From NCBI GenBank assembly GCA_963718195.1, contig CAVQYQ010000003.1, positions 62,001-126,000 of the forward strand: DNA of 64,000 bases. Direction: 5' to 3'. The stretch's first letter is position 1; every line of letters starts with the position of its first letter. The notes beneath the pieces were generated by a model. That model made no database searches. It saw only the letters and a list, made by a program, of their open reading frames with translations, and was not told where the DNA came from. Shown here in pieces: positions 17,049 through 25,950 of the stretch. Source of the DNA: MADRE3 sp963718195. GTDB lineage: Bacteria > Desulfobacterota > Desulfobulbia > Desulfobulbales > Desulfocapsaceae. A program made the position numbers and the translations under genes.

Positions 17049-19422
17049 GCTGTAATCCTCCTATAATCGTCTGACCAACTGATATTCCACCATCGTTGGC
17101 AGGAATCTGAGAGCCACTATATGGTGTGAGGCCCAGCTCGGTCAGGGTGAAAATCAATCCTTCAAGTAAAAGCTCATTCTGCATACAGCCTCCAGACAAT
17201 ACCACCGTGTTAATTCCAGTCTCTTTGGCAAGTGTCTCGACAAGGCGGGAAATGGTACCGATAAGCCAGGAGTGAAACTGCAACGCAATATCCGGTGAAT
17301 GCTTGCCGGAAGACACATCATATACTACTTTTTTGACAAATTCCGAGGAAATAATTTCCCATCTCTGGTTATTTTTTTTGTGCAGATGTGCGGAATATTT
17401 ATCAAGTGCACGAATCAGGTTGTTTTTCCAGTTAGTTGTGACAGCAGCTTTAGATGCACAGGTCTCGAGCTGCATGGCCGCCTGTCCTTCAAAACTGGAC
17501 ACCGTGTTAATGCCGAGAAGGGCTGATAATGCATCAAACAGCCTGCCGCAGCTTGAGGTGAGCGGGCTGTTAAAATCGTTTTCAAGCATCTGGGTGATCA
17601 TCTTCTTTTTCTTCGGCTCAATTCCTTCGAAAAAATAAGAGTGTGCAGCTTGAGCGCCCTGTGCTTTGTGCAGGTATGAAAGGGCCATTCGCCAGGGTTC
17701 TAAGGATGCGGCGTCTCCTCCCGGCAGTGGAACGGATTCCAGGGAGCCAAGACGGGAAAATGATGTCAACTCGCAGAGAAGGATCTCACCACCCCATATT
17801 GTCCCATCTGTTCCAAATCCGGTACCATCAAGAATGACCGCGAGTACCGGTTCGGTGAGGCCATGTTCTGCCATAACAGCCACGCCATGCGCGTGGTGAT
17901 GCTGAACCCGGTAGAGCGGCAGGTTGAGTTCTCTGGCATAGTGACTGCTCATGTAGTCCGGGTGAAGGTCGCAGGCGACGGCAACCGGCTCGATTTGGAA
18001 AACATTCTTCAGGTGATCTACGGACTCGGTAAAAAAATGAAAAGAAGAGAGATTGAAGAGATCACCAATATGCTGGCTGGGAAAGATTGTCTGTTCCCGG
18101 GAGATGCTGAACGTGGATTTCAACCCCCCGCCGCACCCGATAACCTGCGGCAGCTCATACGGTATCTGCAGGGGAGCAGGGACATAGCCCCGTGAACGCC
18201 TGAACACCCTGGGAGTCTTATCGATAAACTTGACGACCGAGTCATCAACCCGGGTGACGATTTCCCTGTTGTGCAGCAGAAAAAAATCCGCTATTGCCCC
18301 CAGCCGGTCAAGCGCATCCTCATTGGAAATACAGATCGGTTCCCCGCTCGTGTTGCCGCTTGTCATAACCAGGGCTTCAGGACAGTGGGGCTGGTTGAAA
18401 AGAAGATGGTGGAGCGGTGTATAGGGAAGCATTATCCCCAGGTCACTGATCTCCGGTGCAAGGTTGTTCGCCAGGGGAGAATCGGGTTTTTTTGTCAGCA
18501 GGACAATGGGGTGTTCAGGGGCGGTCAGCTGTGCCGCTTCTGGTGCGGAAAGCTCACAGAATTTCCTGACAGTGTCGAGATCTCTGACCATTATTGCAAG
18601 AGGCTTGGCAGGCCTGTGTTTGCGTTTGCGCAGCTTGGCTACGGCAGATTCCGAGCAGCCATTGACACAGAGGTGAAAGCCTCCCAATCCACGGATTGCC
18701 AGCACTGCGTCATCGCACAGCGCGGATATTGCGGTTGCAAGAATGTCCCCACAGTCAATGTTGCTGCCAACGGGGTCATGCCAGGAAATAGCCGGACCAC
18801 ATTCACCACAACCATTTGGTTGTGCATGGAATCGCCTGTTTGCCGGATCCTTGTATTCAGATGAACATGTCCTGCACATGGGAAAGACTTTCATTGAAGT
18901 CTTGGGGCGATCATAGGGGATTGATTCTGTAATGGAAAAACGGGGACCGCAGTTTGTGCAGTTGATAAAAGGGTAACTATAACGAAAGTCGTCTGGGTCT
19001 GACAACTCTGCTAAGCAGTCAGCACAGACAGCAATGTCTGGTGGAATTACCGCGTTAGTTGCTGCAGTCGACTGACTGGCTATAATGGTAAATGAGTTGG
19101 CAGAAAACGGCTTTTCGAGCTGAAGGTAGAAAAGGCCGGTGATCCTTGAAAGCGGGGGTGCTTCTTGCGAAATTGAATCGAGAAACGAATAGAGATCTTC
19201 ATCGCGTCCACAGGCTTGTATAACGACACCATCACCGGTATTGGTGACTGTTCCATTAATGGATAAGCGTGCAGCAAGATTAAAAATGAAGGGCCGAAAC
19301 CCCACGCCCTGGACAGTGCCCCGGACGAGAATTTCGACCCCATTTTGAAGAGACTTACGCCTTGTGAGTGAATTTTTTACCGGTGAATATTGAAGAAATA
19401 AGTCCTTCCGGTTCTTGTACAT
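17020..19422 (-). CDS. hypF: Carbamoyltransferase HypF
   Basis: About 800 aa from ATG 19422; an in-frame TTG at 19434 is also possible. HypF moves the carbamoyl group of carbamoyl phosphate to the HypE C-terminal cysteine. Domain order is complete: acylphosphatase (EILVRGTVQGVGFRPFI), two zinc-finger motifs (CADC...CTNCGPR and CRTC...GCGECGP), a YrdC/Sua5-like domain (AIRGLGGFHLC), and a Kae1-like C-terminal domain (HHHAHGVAVMAEH, VVLSGGCMQNELL). No start lies closer to the first domain, so the gene overlaps the cytochrome b gene by 68 bases. Confidence 0.95.
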   Translation of the reverse strand: MYKNRKDLFLQYSPVKNSLTRRKSLQNGVEILVRGTVQGVGFRPFIFNLAARLSINGTVTNTGDGVVIQACGRDEDLYSFLDSISQEAPPLSRITGLFYLQLEKPFSANSFTIIASQSTAATNAVIPPDIAVCADCLAELSDPDDFRYSYPFINCTNCGPRFSITESIPYDRPKTSMKVFPMCRTCSSEYKDPANRRFHAQPNGCGECGPAISWHDPVGSNIDCGDILATAISALCDDAVLAIRGLGGFHLCVNGCSESAVAKLRKRKHRPAKPLAIMVRDLDTVRKFCELSAPEAAQLTAPEHPIVLLTKKPDSPLANNLAPEISDLGIMLPYTPLHHLLFNQPHCPEALVMTSGNTSGEPICISNEDALDRLGAIADFFLLHNREIVTRVDDSVVKFIDKTPRVFRRSRGYVPAPLQIPYELPQVIGCGGGLKSTFSISREQTIFPSQHIGDLFNLSSFHFFTESVDHLKNVFQIEPVAVACDLHPDYMSSHYARELNLPLYRVQHHHAHGVAVMAEHGLTEPVLAVILDGTGFGTDGTIWGGEILLCELTSFSRLGSLESVPLPGGDAASLEPWRMALSYLHKAQGAQAAHSYFFEGIEPKKKKMITQMLENDFNSPLTSSCGRLFDALSALLGINTVSSFEGQAAMQLETCASKAAVTTNWKNNLIRALDKYSAHLHKKNNQRWEIISSEFVKKVVYDVSSGKHSPDIALQFHSWLIGTISRLVETLAKETGINTVVLSGGCMQNELLLEGLIFTLTELGLTPYSGSQIPANDGGISVGQTIIGGLQHVSGNTHEG

Positions 19423-19999
19423 CGTTCCAGACAACCAGATAAATGTGAATAAAGGCGAAAATCATAAACCACCACATCAACAGGTGATGGATGTAACGAG
19501 CCCACTGCTGACTTCCAAAAATTGAAAGTCCATAGCCTTCCCAGATGGCGATTTCAGGATACAGCATATAGAATCCGCTTACCAACTGGAAAACTGCAGC
19601 TATAATGGTAATCACGTATGTCATACCTGCAAGAATGTTATGACCCAGGCGATCGGGATCATGGGTATCCTTTATGTAGCTGTAGAGCAACAGGGTGCTG
19701 AAGAGATTTTTGATGTTGCGGGGCGTTACCGGCAGATGCTCAAGAATACGCTCCTGCTTGTTGCCAAAAATATACAGGAAAATTCTGGTGAGGACTGCTG
19801 CGGTAAAAACATACCCGGCGACAAAATGGATAAAACGCATATAGGCCATCGGGAAGCTTGCACTTCCCTCCCTCAGCGTATTGGTCCAGGGTCCGTTAAT
19901 ATAAAACCCGGTAACGCAGAGAGTGATGATGGACAATGCAAAAGCCCAGTGATACAGTCGGAGCAGGACACTCCAACAATGTTTCTTTTCATACGCCAT
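19355..19999 (-). CDS. [NiFe] hydrogenase b-type cytochrome subunit
   Basis: 214 aa, normal for the HyaC/HupC family. It is the membrane diheme subunit that links the small subunit to the quinone pool. Family features are LRLYHWAFALSIITLCVTGF, RFIHFVAGYVF, YVITIIAAVFQLVSGFYML, and HHLLMWWFMIFAFIHIYLVVWN (given in part), which supply heme histidines in four helices. A strong AGGAGG ribosome-binding site precedes the ATG. It sits 55 bases after the large-subunit gene. Its presence points to an H2-uptake, membrane-bound group 1 enzyme. Confidence 0.93.
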   Translation of the reverse strand: MAYEKKHCWSVLLRLYHWAFALSIITLCVTGFYINGPWTNTLREGSASFPMAYMRFIHFVAGYVFTAAVLTRIFLYIFGNKQERILEHLPVTPRNIKNLFSTLLLYSYIKDTHDPDRLGHNILAGMTYVITIIAAVFQLVSGFYMLYPEIAIWEGYGLSIFGSQQWARYIHHLLMWWFMIFAFIHIYLVVWNDVQEPEGLISSIFTGKKFTHKA

Positions 20000-20054
20000 A
20001 ATAACCTCCTATCGGTAGTAGCCGAAAGTTGAAAGTTTGATGAGTTCCCAAAAT

Positions 20055-21755
20055 TTACAGGGCCTTTACTTTCATTACTTCCCGCCCTTCCGGATCCAGC
20101 ATGTGCACAGCACAGGCAATACACGGATCGAAGGAGTGGATGGTTCTCAGAACCTCAAGCGGTCGTTCCGGATCGGCGATCGGATTTGCCAGCAGTGAAG
20201 CCTCGTAAGGGCCAAGCTGGTCCTTGGCATCACGTGGTCCGGCATTCCAGGTCGAGGGAACAACAGCCTGGTAATTCTTGATTTTACCATCCTGGATAAC
20301 GATCCAGTGTGACAGCAGTCCGCGAGGCGCCTCATGAACACCAACACCTTTCTGCTCTCCTTTCGGGAAGGTCGGAGGATTGAAAATTTCTGTATCACCT
20401 TTGCCGACATTGTCGACCAGCAGATCCCAGTGCTTAAGCGCCAGGTCAGCCATGAGCGAACAGCGTACGGCTCGGGCTGCATGGCGGCCAACCGTACCAA
20501 ACAATGCGTCTGCACCGACTTTGGTGCCGGCGATGGTGCTGACGAGACCAAGGGCGCCGTTGACCCGTTTGACAATTTCTTCATGTCCCTGTGCGTAACC
20601 GACGAGCATCTGGGAGAGCGGACCAACCTGCATCGGCTTCCCTTCAAAGCGGGGAGCCTTGAGCCAGGTATAGCGGCCTGCAGCATCGAAATCGGTGTAC
20701 TTTGGCTCGGTATCCTCTTCCCACGGGTGTTTCTGCCAGTCGCCATCGTACCAGGCGCGGGCGATTGATTCCTGGACGTTGTCCTTGAAGTATGGATCGT
20801 TCAGGTTTGAAATTGGTTTGACGCTTGCCAGATCACCACCCATGATGGTTCCACCAGGAAGATCAAACTCGGTTGCACCGGCGTTCAACGGCATATCCGG
20901 GGCAGCAAGGTAATTGGTTACACCGGCACCGTATGGGAGCCATTCTGCATAGAGCGCACCAACTGCGGCAACGTCAACCAGGTAGACTTTATTGACGAAG
21001 TCACGGACTTCACCGACCAGCTGCCTGACTCTATTGAGACGCTCAATGTTCAGGGTCGCTTCATTGTCAAGATTGATAGCCGCGGTGACACCGCCGACAG
21101 AAAGATTCTGGATATGCGGGTTTTTCCCTGAGATGATAGCAAGAGCAGTCGTTGCTTTTCGCTGGTAATCAAGAGCTTCAAGGTAATGGGAAACTGCCAT
21201 CAGGTTTGCCTCGGGCGGCAGTTTCATAGCTGCATGGCCCCAATACGCATTGGCAAAAGGTCCTAACTGGCCGCTTTCAACCAGTGCCTTGACTTTTCCT
21301 TTGACCGCTGCAAACCGCTTGGAGCTGTTGCCAGGCCAGTCGGAAAGAGACTCGGCCAGCTTTTGAGTTGCAACCGGGTCGGCATCAAGTGCTGAGACAA
21401 CGTCAACCCAATCGAGGGCGGACAGTGCATAAAAATGAACAATATGATCGTGCAGACAATGAATTGACTGGACCAGGTTACGAATCAGCTGTGCATTCAG
21501 CGGGATCTCAAGGCCGAGCGCATTTTCGACTGAGCGAACTGAAGCCAGCGCATGTACGGTGGTACATACACCGCATATCCGCTGGACAAAATGCCAGGCA
21601 TCACGCGGGTCGCGACCCTTGAGGATATTTTCAAGACCCCTGAACATCTGACCTGAGGACCAGGCATTGGTGACCGCACCGCCGTCGACCTCTACATCTA
21701 TTCTTAAGTGACCTTCGATCCGAGTTATCGGATCAATGGTAATTCTCTGAGCCAT
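20055..21755 (-). CDS. [NiFe] hydrogenase large subunit
   Basis: 566 aa precursor carrying the Ni-Fe(CN)2CO site. The four Ni ligands are present: Cys61/Cys64 in RICGVC and Cys545/Cys548 in DPCIACAVH. A 15-residue C-terminal peptide after His551 is removed by the maturation protease encoded in the same operon. The N-terminal ITRIEGHLRIDVEVDGG is typical. A GGAGG ribosome-binding site lies 8 bases before the ATG. The protein has no export signal, so it is exported with the Tat-targeted small subunit. Confidence 0.96.
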   Translation of the reverse strand: MAQRITIDPITRIEGHLRIDVEVDGGAVTNAWSSGQMFRGLENILKGRDPRDAWHFVQRICGVCTTVHALASVRSVENALGLEIPLNAQLIRNLVQSIHCLHDHIVHFYALSALDWVDVVSALDADPVATQKLAESLSDWPGNSSKRFAAVKGKVKALVESGQLGPFANAYWGHAAMKLPPEANLMAVSHYLEALDYQRKATTALAIISGKNPHIQNLSVGGVTAAINLDNEATLNIERLNRVRQLVGEVRDFVNKVYLVDVAAVGALYAEWLPYGAGVTNYLAAPDMPLNAGATEFDLPGGTIMGGDLASVKPISNLNDPYFKDNVQESIARAWYDGDWQKHPWEEDTEPKYTDFDAAGRYTWLKAPRFEGKPMQVGPLSQMLVGYAQGHEEIVKRVNGALGLVSTIAGTKVGADALFGTVGRHAARAVRCSLMADLALKHWDLLVDNVGKGDTEIFNPPTFPKGEQKGVGVHEAPRGLLSHWIVIQDGKIKNYQAVVPSTWNAGPRDAKDQLGPYEASLLANPIADPERPLEVLRTIHSFDPCIACAVHMLDPEGREVMKVKAL

Positions 21756-21850
21756 CTGTTAAACCTCCAAAAAATGTGTAACCGGAATCAACCATACGAG
21801 GTGATTGGTTCCGAGGTTATTCGTATCGGGTAAATGACAATGTAAAATCA

Positions 21851-22933
21851 TCATTTGTCGCTGTCTGATTTTCCTTTTATGATTCGTTTTCCTACTCCGA
21901 CAGCAGCGTGGATACCGACAGCAGCAGCTGTCACACCAAGAACTTTTTTACCTACGTCGTCGGCATCGGCAACGATACCAGCACCAGGAATCTTAACGTT
22001 TGGAATCCTGTCGTAGAATGGTGTCATGGTATCCCAGAAATTTGGCTCAGTACAACCTATGCAGCCGTGGCCGACCGATACTGGCCAGACACCAGCTTCA
22101 TTAAAACGGGCAACTGGGCAGTTGGCAAAGGTCTCGGGCCCCTTGCAGCCAACTTTGTAGAGGCAGTAACCCAGCTTGTGGAATTCATCACCAAATTGCT
22201 CAACAAAGCGCCCCTCATCAAAATGAGCACGTCGCTCACAATGATCATGGATTCTTCGACCATAGGCAAATTTAGGCCGCTTCAGACCATCAAGGGCCGG
22301 CAGTCTATTGAAGGTGAGGTAATGAAGAATGGTGCCGAGCAGGTTAACCGGGTTTGGCGGACACCCTGAGATGTTGATAATCGGTTTATCATGGACGAGT
22401 TTGTCAACACCAACGGAACCGGTTGGATTCGGGCTTGCGGCTTGAACACCGCCAAAGGTGGCGCATGTTCCATAAGCGATGATCGCTGCCGCTTTTGAAG
22501 ATACTTCTTCGAGGATATCCATTGCCGTTTTTCCAGCGATTTTACAATGGATACCATTCTCGGCTGTCGGGATTCCACCTTCAACTACGAGAATGAATTT
22601 GCCTGCATTTTTCTCCATTGAGTCATGGAGCGCCTGCTCTGCCTGATGACCGGCAGCAGCCATGACGGTTTCGTGATAATCAAGAGAGATAATGTCAAGA
22701 ATAAGACGAGCAAGATCAGGGTGGGCACCTCTGAGCAGCGTCTCAGAGCACCCGGTGCATTCCTGAAAATGCAGCCAGATGACCGGGGGACGCTGTGCTG
22801 ACGTTGCAGCTTCCACCATTTTGGGAACAACAGTCTCGGAAAGTCCCAGAGCGGCTGCCGCCATGGTGCATCCCTTCAGGAAACCGCGTCGATTCAATCG
22901 CGGATCCAGAGTTTTGTTTACCGTGTCTGCCAT
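21851..22933 (-). CDS. [NiFe] hydrogenase small subunit with Tat signal
   Basis: 360 aa. The twin-arginine signal is NRRGFLKG (Arg15-Arg16), followed by an Ala-rich hydrophobic stretch. The proximal cluster starts with Cys59/Cys62 (ECTGCSE). Further cluster ligands appear in CKIAGK-, SGCPPNP-, CERRAHF-, CKGPETFANCP- and GCIGCTEP-type segments. A C-terminal hydrophobic stretch (~325-345) would anchor the enzyme in the membrane beside the cytochrome b. The start follows a perfect AGGAGG. This is the promoter-proximal gene of the hydrogenase operon. Confidence 0.96.
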   Translation of the reverse strand: MADTVNKTLDPRLNRRGFLKGCTMAAAALGLSETVVPKMVEAATSAQRPPVIWLHFQECTGCSETLLRGAHPDLARLILDIISLDYHETVMAAAGHQAEQALHDSMEKNAGKFILVVEGGIPTAENGIHCKIAGKTAMDILEEVSSKAAAIIAYGTCATFGGVQAASPNPTGSVGVDKLVHDKPIINISGCPPNPVNLLGTILHYLTFNRLPALDGLKRPKFAYGRRIHDHCERRAHFDEGRFVEQFGDEFHKLGYCLYKVGCKGPETFANCPVARFNEAGVWPVSVGHGCIGCTEPNFWDTMTPFYDRIPNVKIPGAGIVADADDVGKKVLGVTAAAVGIHAAVGVGKRIIKGKSDSDK

Positions 22934-23296
22934 ATCAACCTCCTATTGCTGAAACAACAAGTTGGCGCTAAGCGCAGTTATACCAGTACGTAATACCAGT
23001 TAAAAAAAACAAAGACCTGACAGCCAAGCTACAAACCGTTGCACTCTCCCTTTCGTGCTCAAGTTTCCAGGTGACAAGTCTCCAAATAATAAAGAAACAA
23101 CAGTAGTGTATAGATAAACTAGTGGGTGAATGTCAATTCATTTTCCTGGAATACAGTTAAGTAATCCTTAACAAAGTAATCAGAAAAATTGATAGAAAAT
23201 AAAATCCGCCAGAGAAGCAGGCGTTTGGCCGTAACTCGTTAGAGATGACCTTACGTGAGTTAGATGCACCTTAAAATTGCAGAGGGTTCAAACAGA
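22934..23296. other. 363-base intergenic region between pcnB and the hydrogenase operon
   Basis: No gene seen. It holds the hydrogenase promoter (23107-23136) and a 5' leader of about 165 bases. Near 23205-23225 a short stem (CGCC/GGCG, minus strand), followed by a T-rich run, may terminate pcnB transcription weakly. No sigma54 -24/-12 pattern was found on the minus strand. Confidence 0.6.
23107..23136 (-). promoter_or_regulatory. Sigma70-type promoter of the hydrogenase operon
   Basis: On the minus strand, TTGACA (23136-23131) is followed after 18 bases by TATACA (23112-23107). Transcription would begin near 23100 and run through the ten-gene hydrogenase and maturation operon. Confidence 0.65.
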
Positions 23297-24634
23297 TTAC
23301 TTTTTTAAGCCGAAAATGGATCCTCGTCTTACACTGGAGAAAGCAGGCCTGCCTCTTTGCTTGGTTTTGCGACCTCTCTGCCGAACCATTGTCTGACCAG
23401 CAGAAGATTGTATTTTCTCGGTGTGGGGGGGAGCGGGGACAGGTACGTTCTCAAGTGCTTCCCTGAGGTAATAATAGAGGAGTTTACATTTGGGGAAATA
23501 GCTCTTTCTCTTCAGCCATTTTGGCCATATACCACTCTGGTTATGGTGGATAATTGCCGGAAGGTAGGTCAGCAGTGTGGTAATGTCCTGCCGAATTGAC
23601 CGTTTCAGGTTGAGCTGCTGACCAATTTCCATGTTCAGGGCTTCCCGTATCTGTTTGGAGAACTGAAACAGCTGAGCCCCTTTGACCTGTTTATTGAGCA
23701 GGTCAAAGCGATTCATGGCCCATGGAATCAGGATGAGTGCCACTAAAAAGTTGGCCGGCTGACGGTGGTTGCCAGATTCGACAGCCTCATTATTCAACCT
23801 GTCAACCGTTGAAAAAATGGCTCCGAGTGTTTCAACACAGGTCTCGCCATTGGGTAGGCTTAGGTAGAGAATTTCACGGTAGAGGTCGAAAAGTTCAACA
23901 AAAATACCGGAATCAACGGCAAGATTGAACCACGGTGAGGATACACCGCTGTAGATATCTTTGAAAAGTTCGTCACGCAACCGTGAAGTGGGGCAGAGTT
24001 TGAGCTTGTGACTGTTGGCTCTCAGAGCTTCCCAGCTCTGAGGTTCTATTTTGAAACCGCTTCGCGCGCTGTGACGGATAACCCTCATCATCCTGACCGG
24101 GTCGCGGTTGATTCTCCTGTCCGGTTCCCCAATGACCCTGATTATCGAACGATCCAGATCATCGACTCCTCCCACGTAATCCATGATCGTTTCACTCTCG
24201 ATTTCGTAAAACAGACCGTTGATCGTCAGATCTCTGCGCTGGGCATCTTCATCCAAGGTTCCGAAGGTGTTGTTCGGGGCCAGGATCGCTTCGGGCCCAT
24301 CGAGGTCATGCTCACTCAATGACCGAAGTGTGGAAATCTCAATGACTTTTCCCCGTTTGAAAAAGACCTGGACTAATCGAAAACGTCTGCCAATCGTCCT
24401 GCTGTTTGGAAAAAGTTTTCGGACCTGACCAGGTCGGGCGTTGGTACTGATATCAAAGTCCTTGGGTTTTTTACCGATGTAGAGATCCCTGACACCACCA
24501 CCAACGAGGTAACTGGAAAATCCGGAGTTGTTGAGCTTACGAAGAACCCACAGGGCATCATTATCGATCATCTCCCGGGAGATTGGATGATCTGCGGCCT
24601 GGATAATACGGGGAGTGGGTGTTTTCGGAGCCAC
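23297..24634 (-). CDS. pcnB: Poly(A) polymerase / tRNA nucleotidyltransferase family, PcnB-like
   Basis: 445 aa. The class II nucleotidyltransferase core is clear: YLVGGGVRDLYIGKKPKDFD carries the GG motif and the DxD catalytic pair, and RRDLTINGLFYE follows. The RNA-binding C-terminal part covers the second half, ending in the basic tail usual for bacterial PcnB. It adds 3' poly(A) tails that mark RNA for decay. The GTG start at 24634 lacks a good ribosome-binding site; an ATG 21 codons later would still spare the catalytic core. It lies 33 bases after the NMO-like gene and may be cotranscribed with it. Confidence 0.85.
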   Translation of the reverse strand: MAPKTPTPRIIQAADHPISREMIDNDALWVLRKLNNSGFSSYLVGGGVRDLYIGKKPKDFDISTNARPGQVRKLFPNSRTIGRRFRLVQVFFKRGKVIEISTLRSLSEHDLDGPEAILAPNNTFGTLDEDAQRRDLTINGLFYEIESETIMDYVGGVDDLDRSIIRVIGEPDRRINRDPVRMMRVIRHSARSGFKIEPQSWEALRANSHKLKLCPTSRLRDELFKDIYSGVSSPWFNLAVDSGIFVELFDLYREILYLSLPNGETCVETLGAIFSTVDRLNNEAVESGNHRQPANFLVALILIPWAMNRFDLLNKQVKGAQLFQFSKQIREALNMEIGQQLNLKRSIRQDITTLLTYLPAIIHHNQSGIWPKWLKRKSYFPKCKLLYYYLREALENVPVPAPPHTEKIQSSAGQTMVRQRGRKTKQRGRPAFSSVRRGSIFGLKK

Positions 24635-24667
24635 GAAAGATACGGCGATATCAAGTTGTATGGTGGA

Positions 24668-25660
24668 TCAGGTCTGAGCAGGAGGGGCAAACCCACAATT
24701 TTCCTTGTAAACCGATTCCGCCTGACTGATAAATTGCCTGAAGATCTCGGCAACCGGCAGAATATCTTTCATCTGGTAGGTGTTTTCACCAGAGAAGAAT
24801 AAGCCGTTTTCATAATCTCCAGCTCGAGAGGCAGTCAGCCGTTCGTTGATGCAATAGTGGTGATCGCATTTTTTAAGGCAGAGGTGTTTGCATTTTTTAG
24901 CGGTAAATTCAACTTTATTGGCAAGAGCCTGAACGAACGGGGTATTCAAGGCCCGGCCGGGCAGACCCACTGGAGAAGAGGTGATGACAATATCGTCCTT
25001 GGTGGCGTCAAGATAGGCCTGTTTGAATTCCTCAGCGACGTCACACTCCTCGCTGAGGACGAATCGAGAGGCAATCTGGATGCCATCTGCCCCATACTTG
25101 TCCATCATCTCAGCCATTTCATAGCCGTTGGTAATCCCTCCGGCAGCGATCAGCGGAATATTTTTAATGACATCGCGAATGGGCGGGAAAATGGTTCGGA
25201 GTGGTTTGTCGGTTCCAAGGTGTCCTCCCGCTTCCTTGGCTTCAACGATAATAGCAGAAGCACCAAGTTTTTCGGCGAGCCTGGCAAGCGTTGGTGATGA
25301 GACAATCATGGCAATGGGGATATTATACTGCTTGCCGATTTTGAAAATATCCCGTGAGAACCCTGCGCCGGTAATGATCATGTCAACCCCGGCTTCAATT
25401 GATGCGATGACCAGGTCGTAGAAGTTTTTCATCGCGTACATAATATTGACAGCAACAATCCCATCGGTCTCACTCTGTGCTTTCCGGATATCTTCTTTCA
25501 GCTCATCCTCAGGGATGCCAGAACCGCCAATCACACCGATACCTCCACACTCGGCGACCGGCGCTGCGAGCTTTGAGGTGGAAACACGAATTGACATCCC
25601 CCCCTGGATAAGAGGAACACGTGCAGTCAGGTTGCCAATCTTCAGTGATGGTAGCTTCAT
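24668..25660 (-). CDS. Nitronate monooxygenase / FabK-like flavoprotein
   Basis: 330 aa TIM-barrel flavoenzyme of the 2-nitropropane dioxygenase family. Signatures are PLIQGGMSIRVS, the FMN-phosphate region IPLIAAGGITNG and GADGIQIASRFV, and KEAGGHLG. Its C-terminal third contains a Cys/His-rich patch (KKCKHLCLKKCDHHYC), which in this subgroup may bind a metal or cluster. Members oxidise nitronates or act as FabK-type enoyl-ACP reductases; the substrate cannot be fixed from sequence. An AGGAG ribosome-binding site precedes the ATG. Confidence 0.85.
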   Translation of the reverse strand: MKLPSLKIGNLTARVPLIQGGMSIRVSTSKLAAPVAECGGIGVIGGSGIPEDELKEDIRKAQSETDGIVAVNIMYAMKNFYDLVIASIEAGVDMIITGAGFSRDIFKIGKQYNIPIAMIVSSPTLARLAEKLGASAIIVEAKEAGGHLGTDKPLRTIFPPIRDVIKNIPLIAAGGITNGYEMAEMMDKYGADGIQIASRFVLSEECDVAEEFKQAYLDATKDDIVITSSPVGLPGRALNTPFVQALANKVEFTAKKCKHLCLKKCDHHYCINERLTASRAGDYENGLFFSGENTYQMKDILPVAEIFRQFISQAESVYKENCGFAPPAQT

Positions 25661-25865
25661 TTAAAAAAACTCCTGTGTCTCAGATAAAAGAATGAAAGTC
25701 GATAATGCCTATCTTGCCGCTATTTGTCAAGCAGTGTGTGGAAAACATCATTAAACGACTCATCGGTTGGAACAAAGGCCAGATACCGTATAAATCGTAA
25801 AAATATACAATAAAACAGTGTTATGCGGGTGGGAGCAGCCGAAAACTGGGGGGTTTGGACATGGC

Positions 25866-25895
25866 TTGACATTTCAGCATATTTAGGGTTATTTA
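25866..25895 (+). promoter_or_regulatory. Possible promoter for hisS-aspS
   Basis: TTGACA at 25866-25871 with TATTTA 18 bases on (25890-25895), in an AT-rich stretch about 55 bases before hisS. The -10 is weak, and a better TAAAAT (25894-25899) is spaced too far. Confidence 0.35.
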
Positions 25896-25950
25896 AAATA
25901 TTTTTCTGAATACATTTTAATTATTTGTTGATTGTAATGGAGGTACCGGT

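Noticed and set aside
22934..23296. Search for a sigma54 promoter for the hydrogenase operon
   Set aside because: No TGGC-N8-TTGC pattern on the minus strand; a sigma70-like pair fits better.
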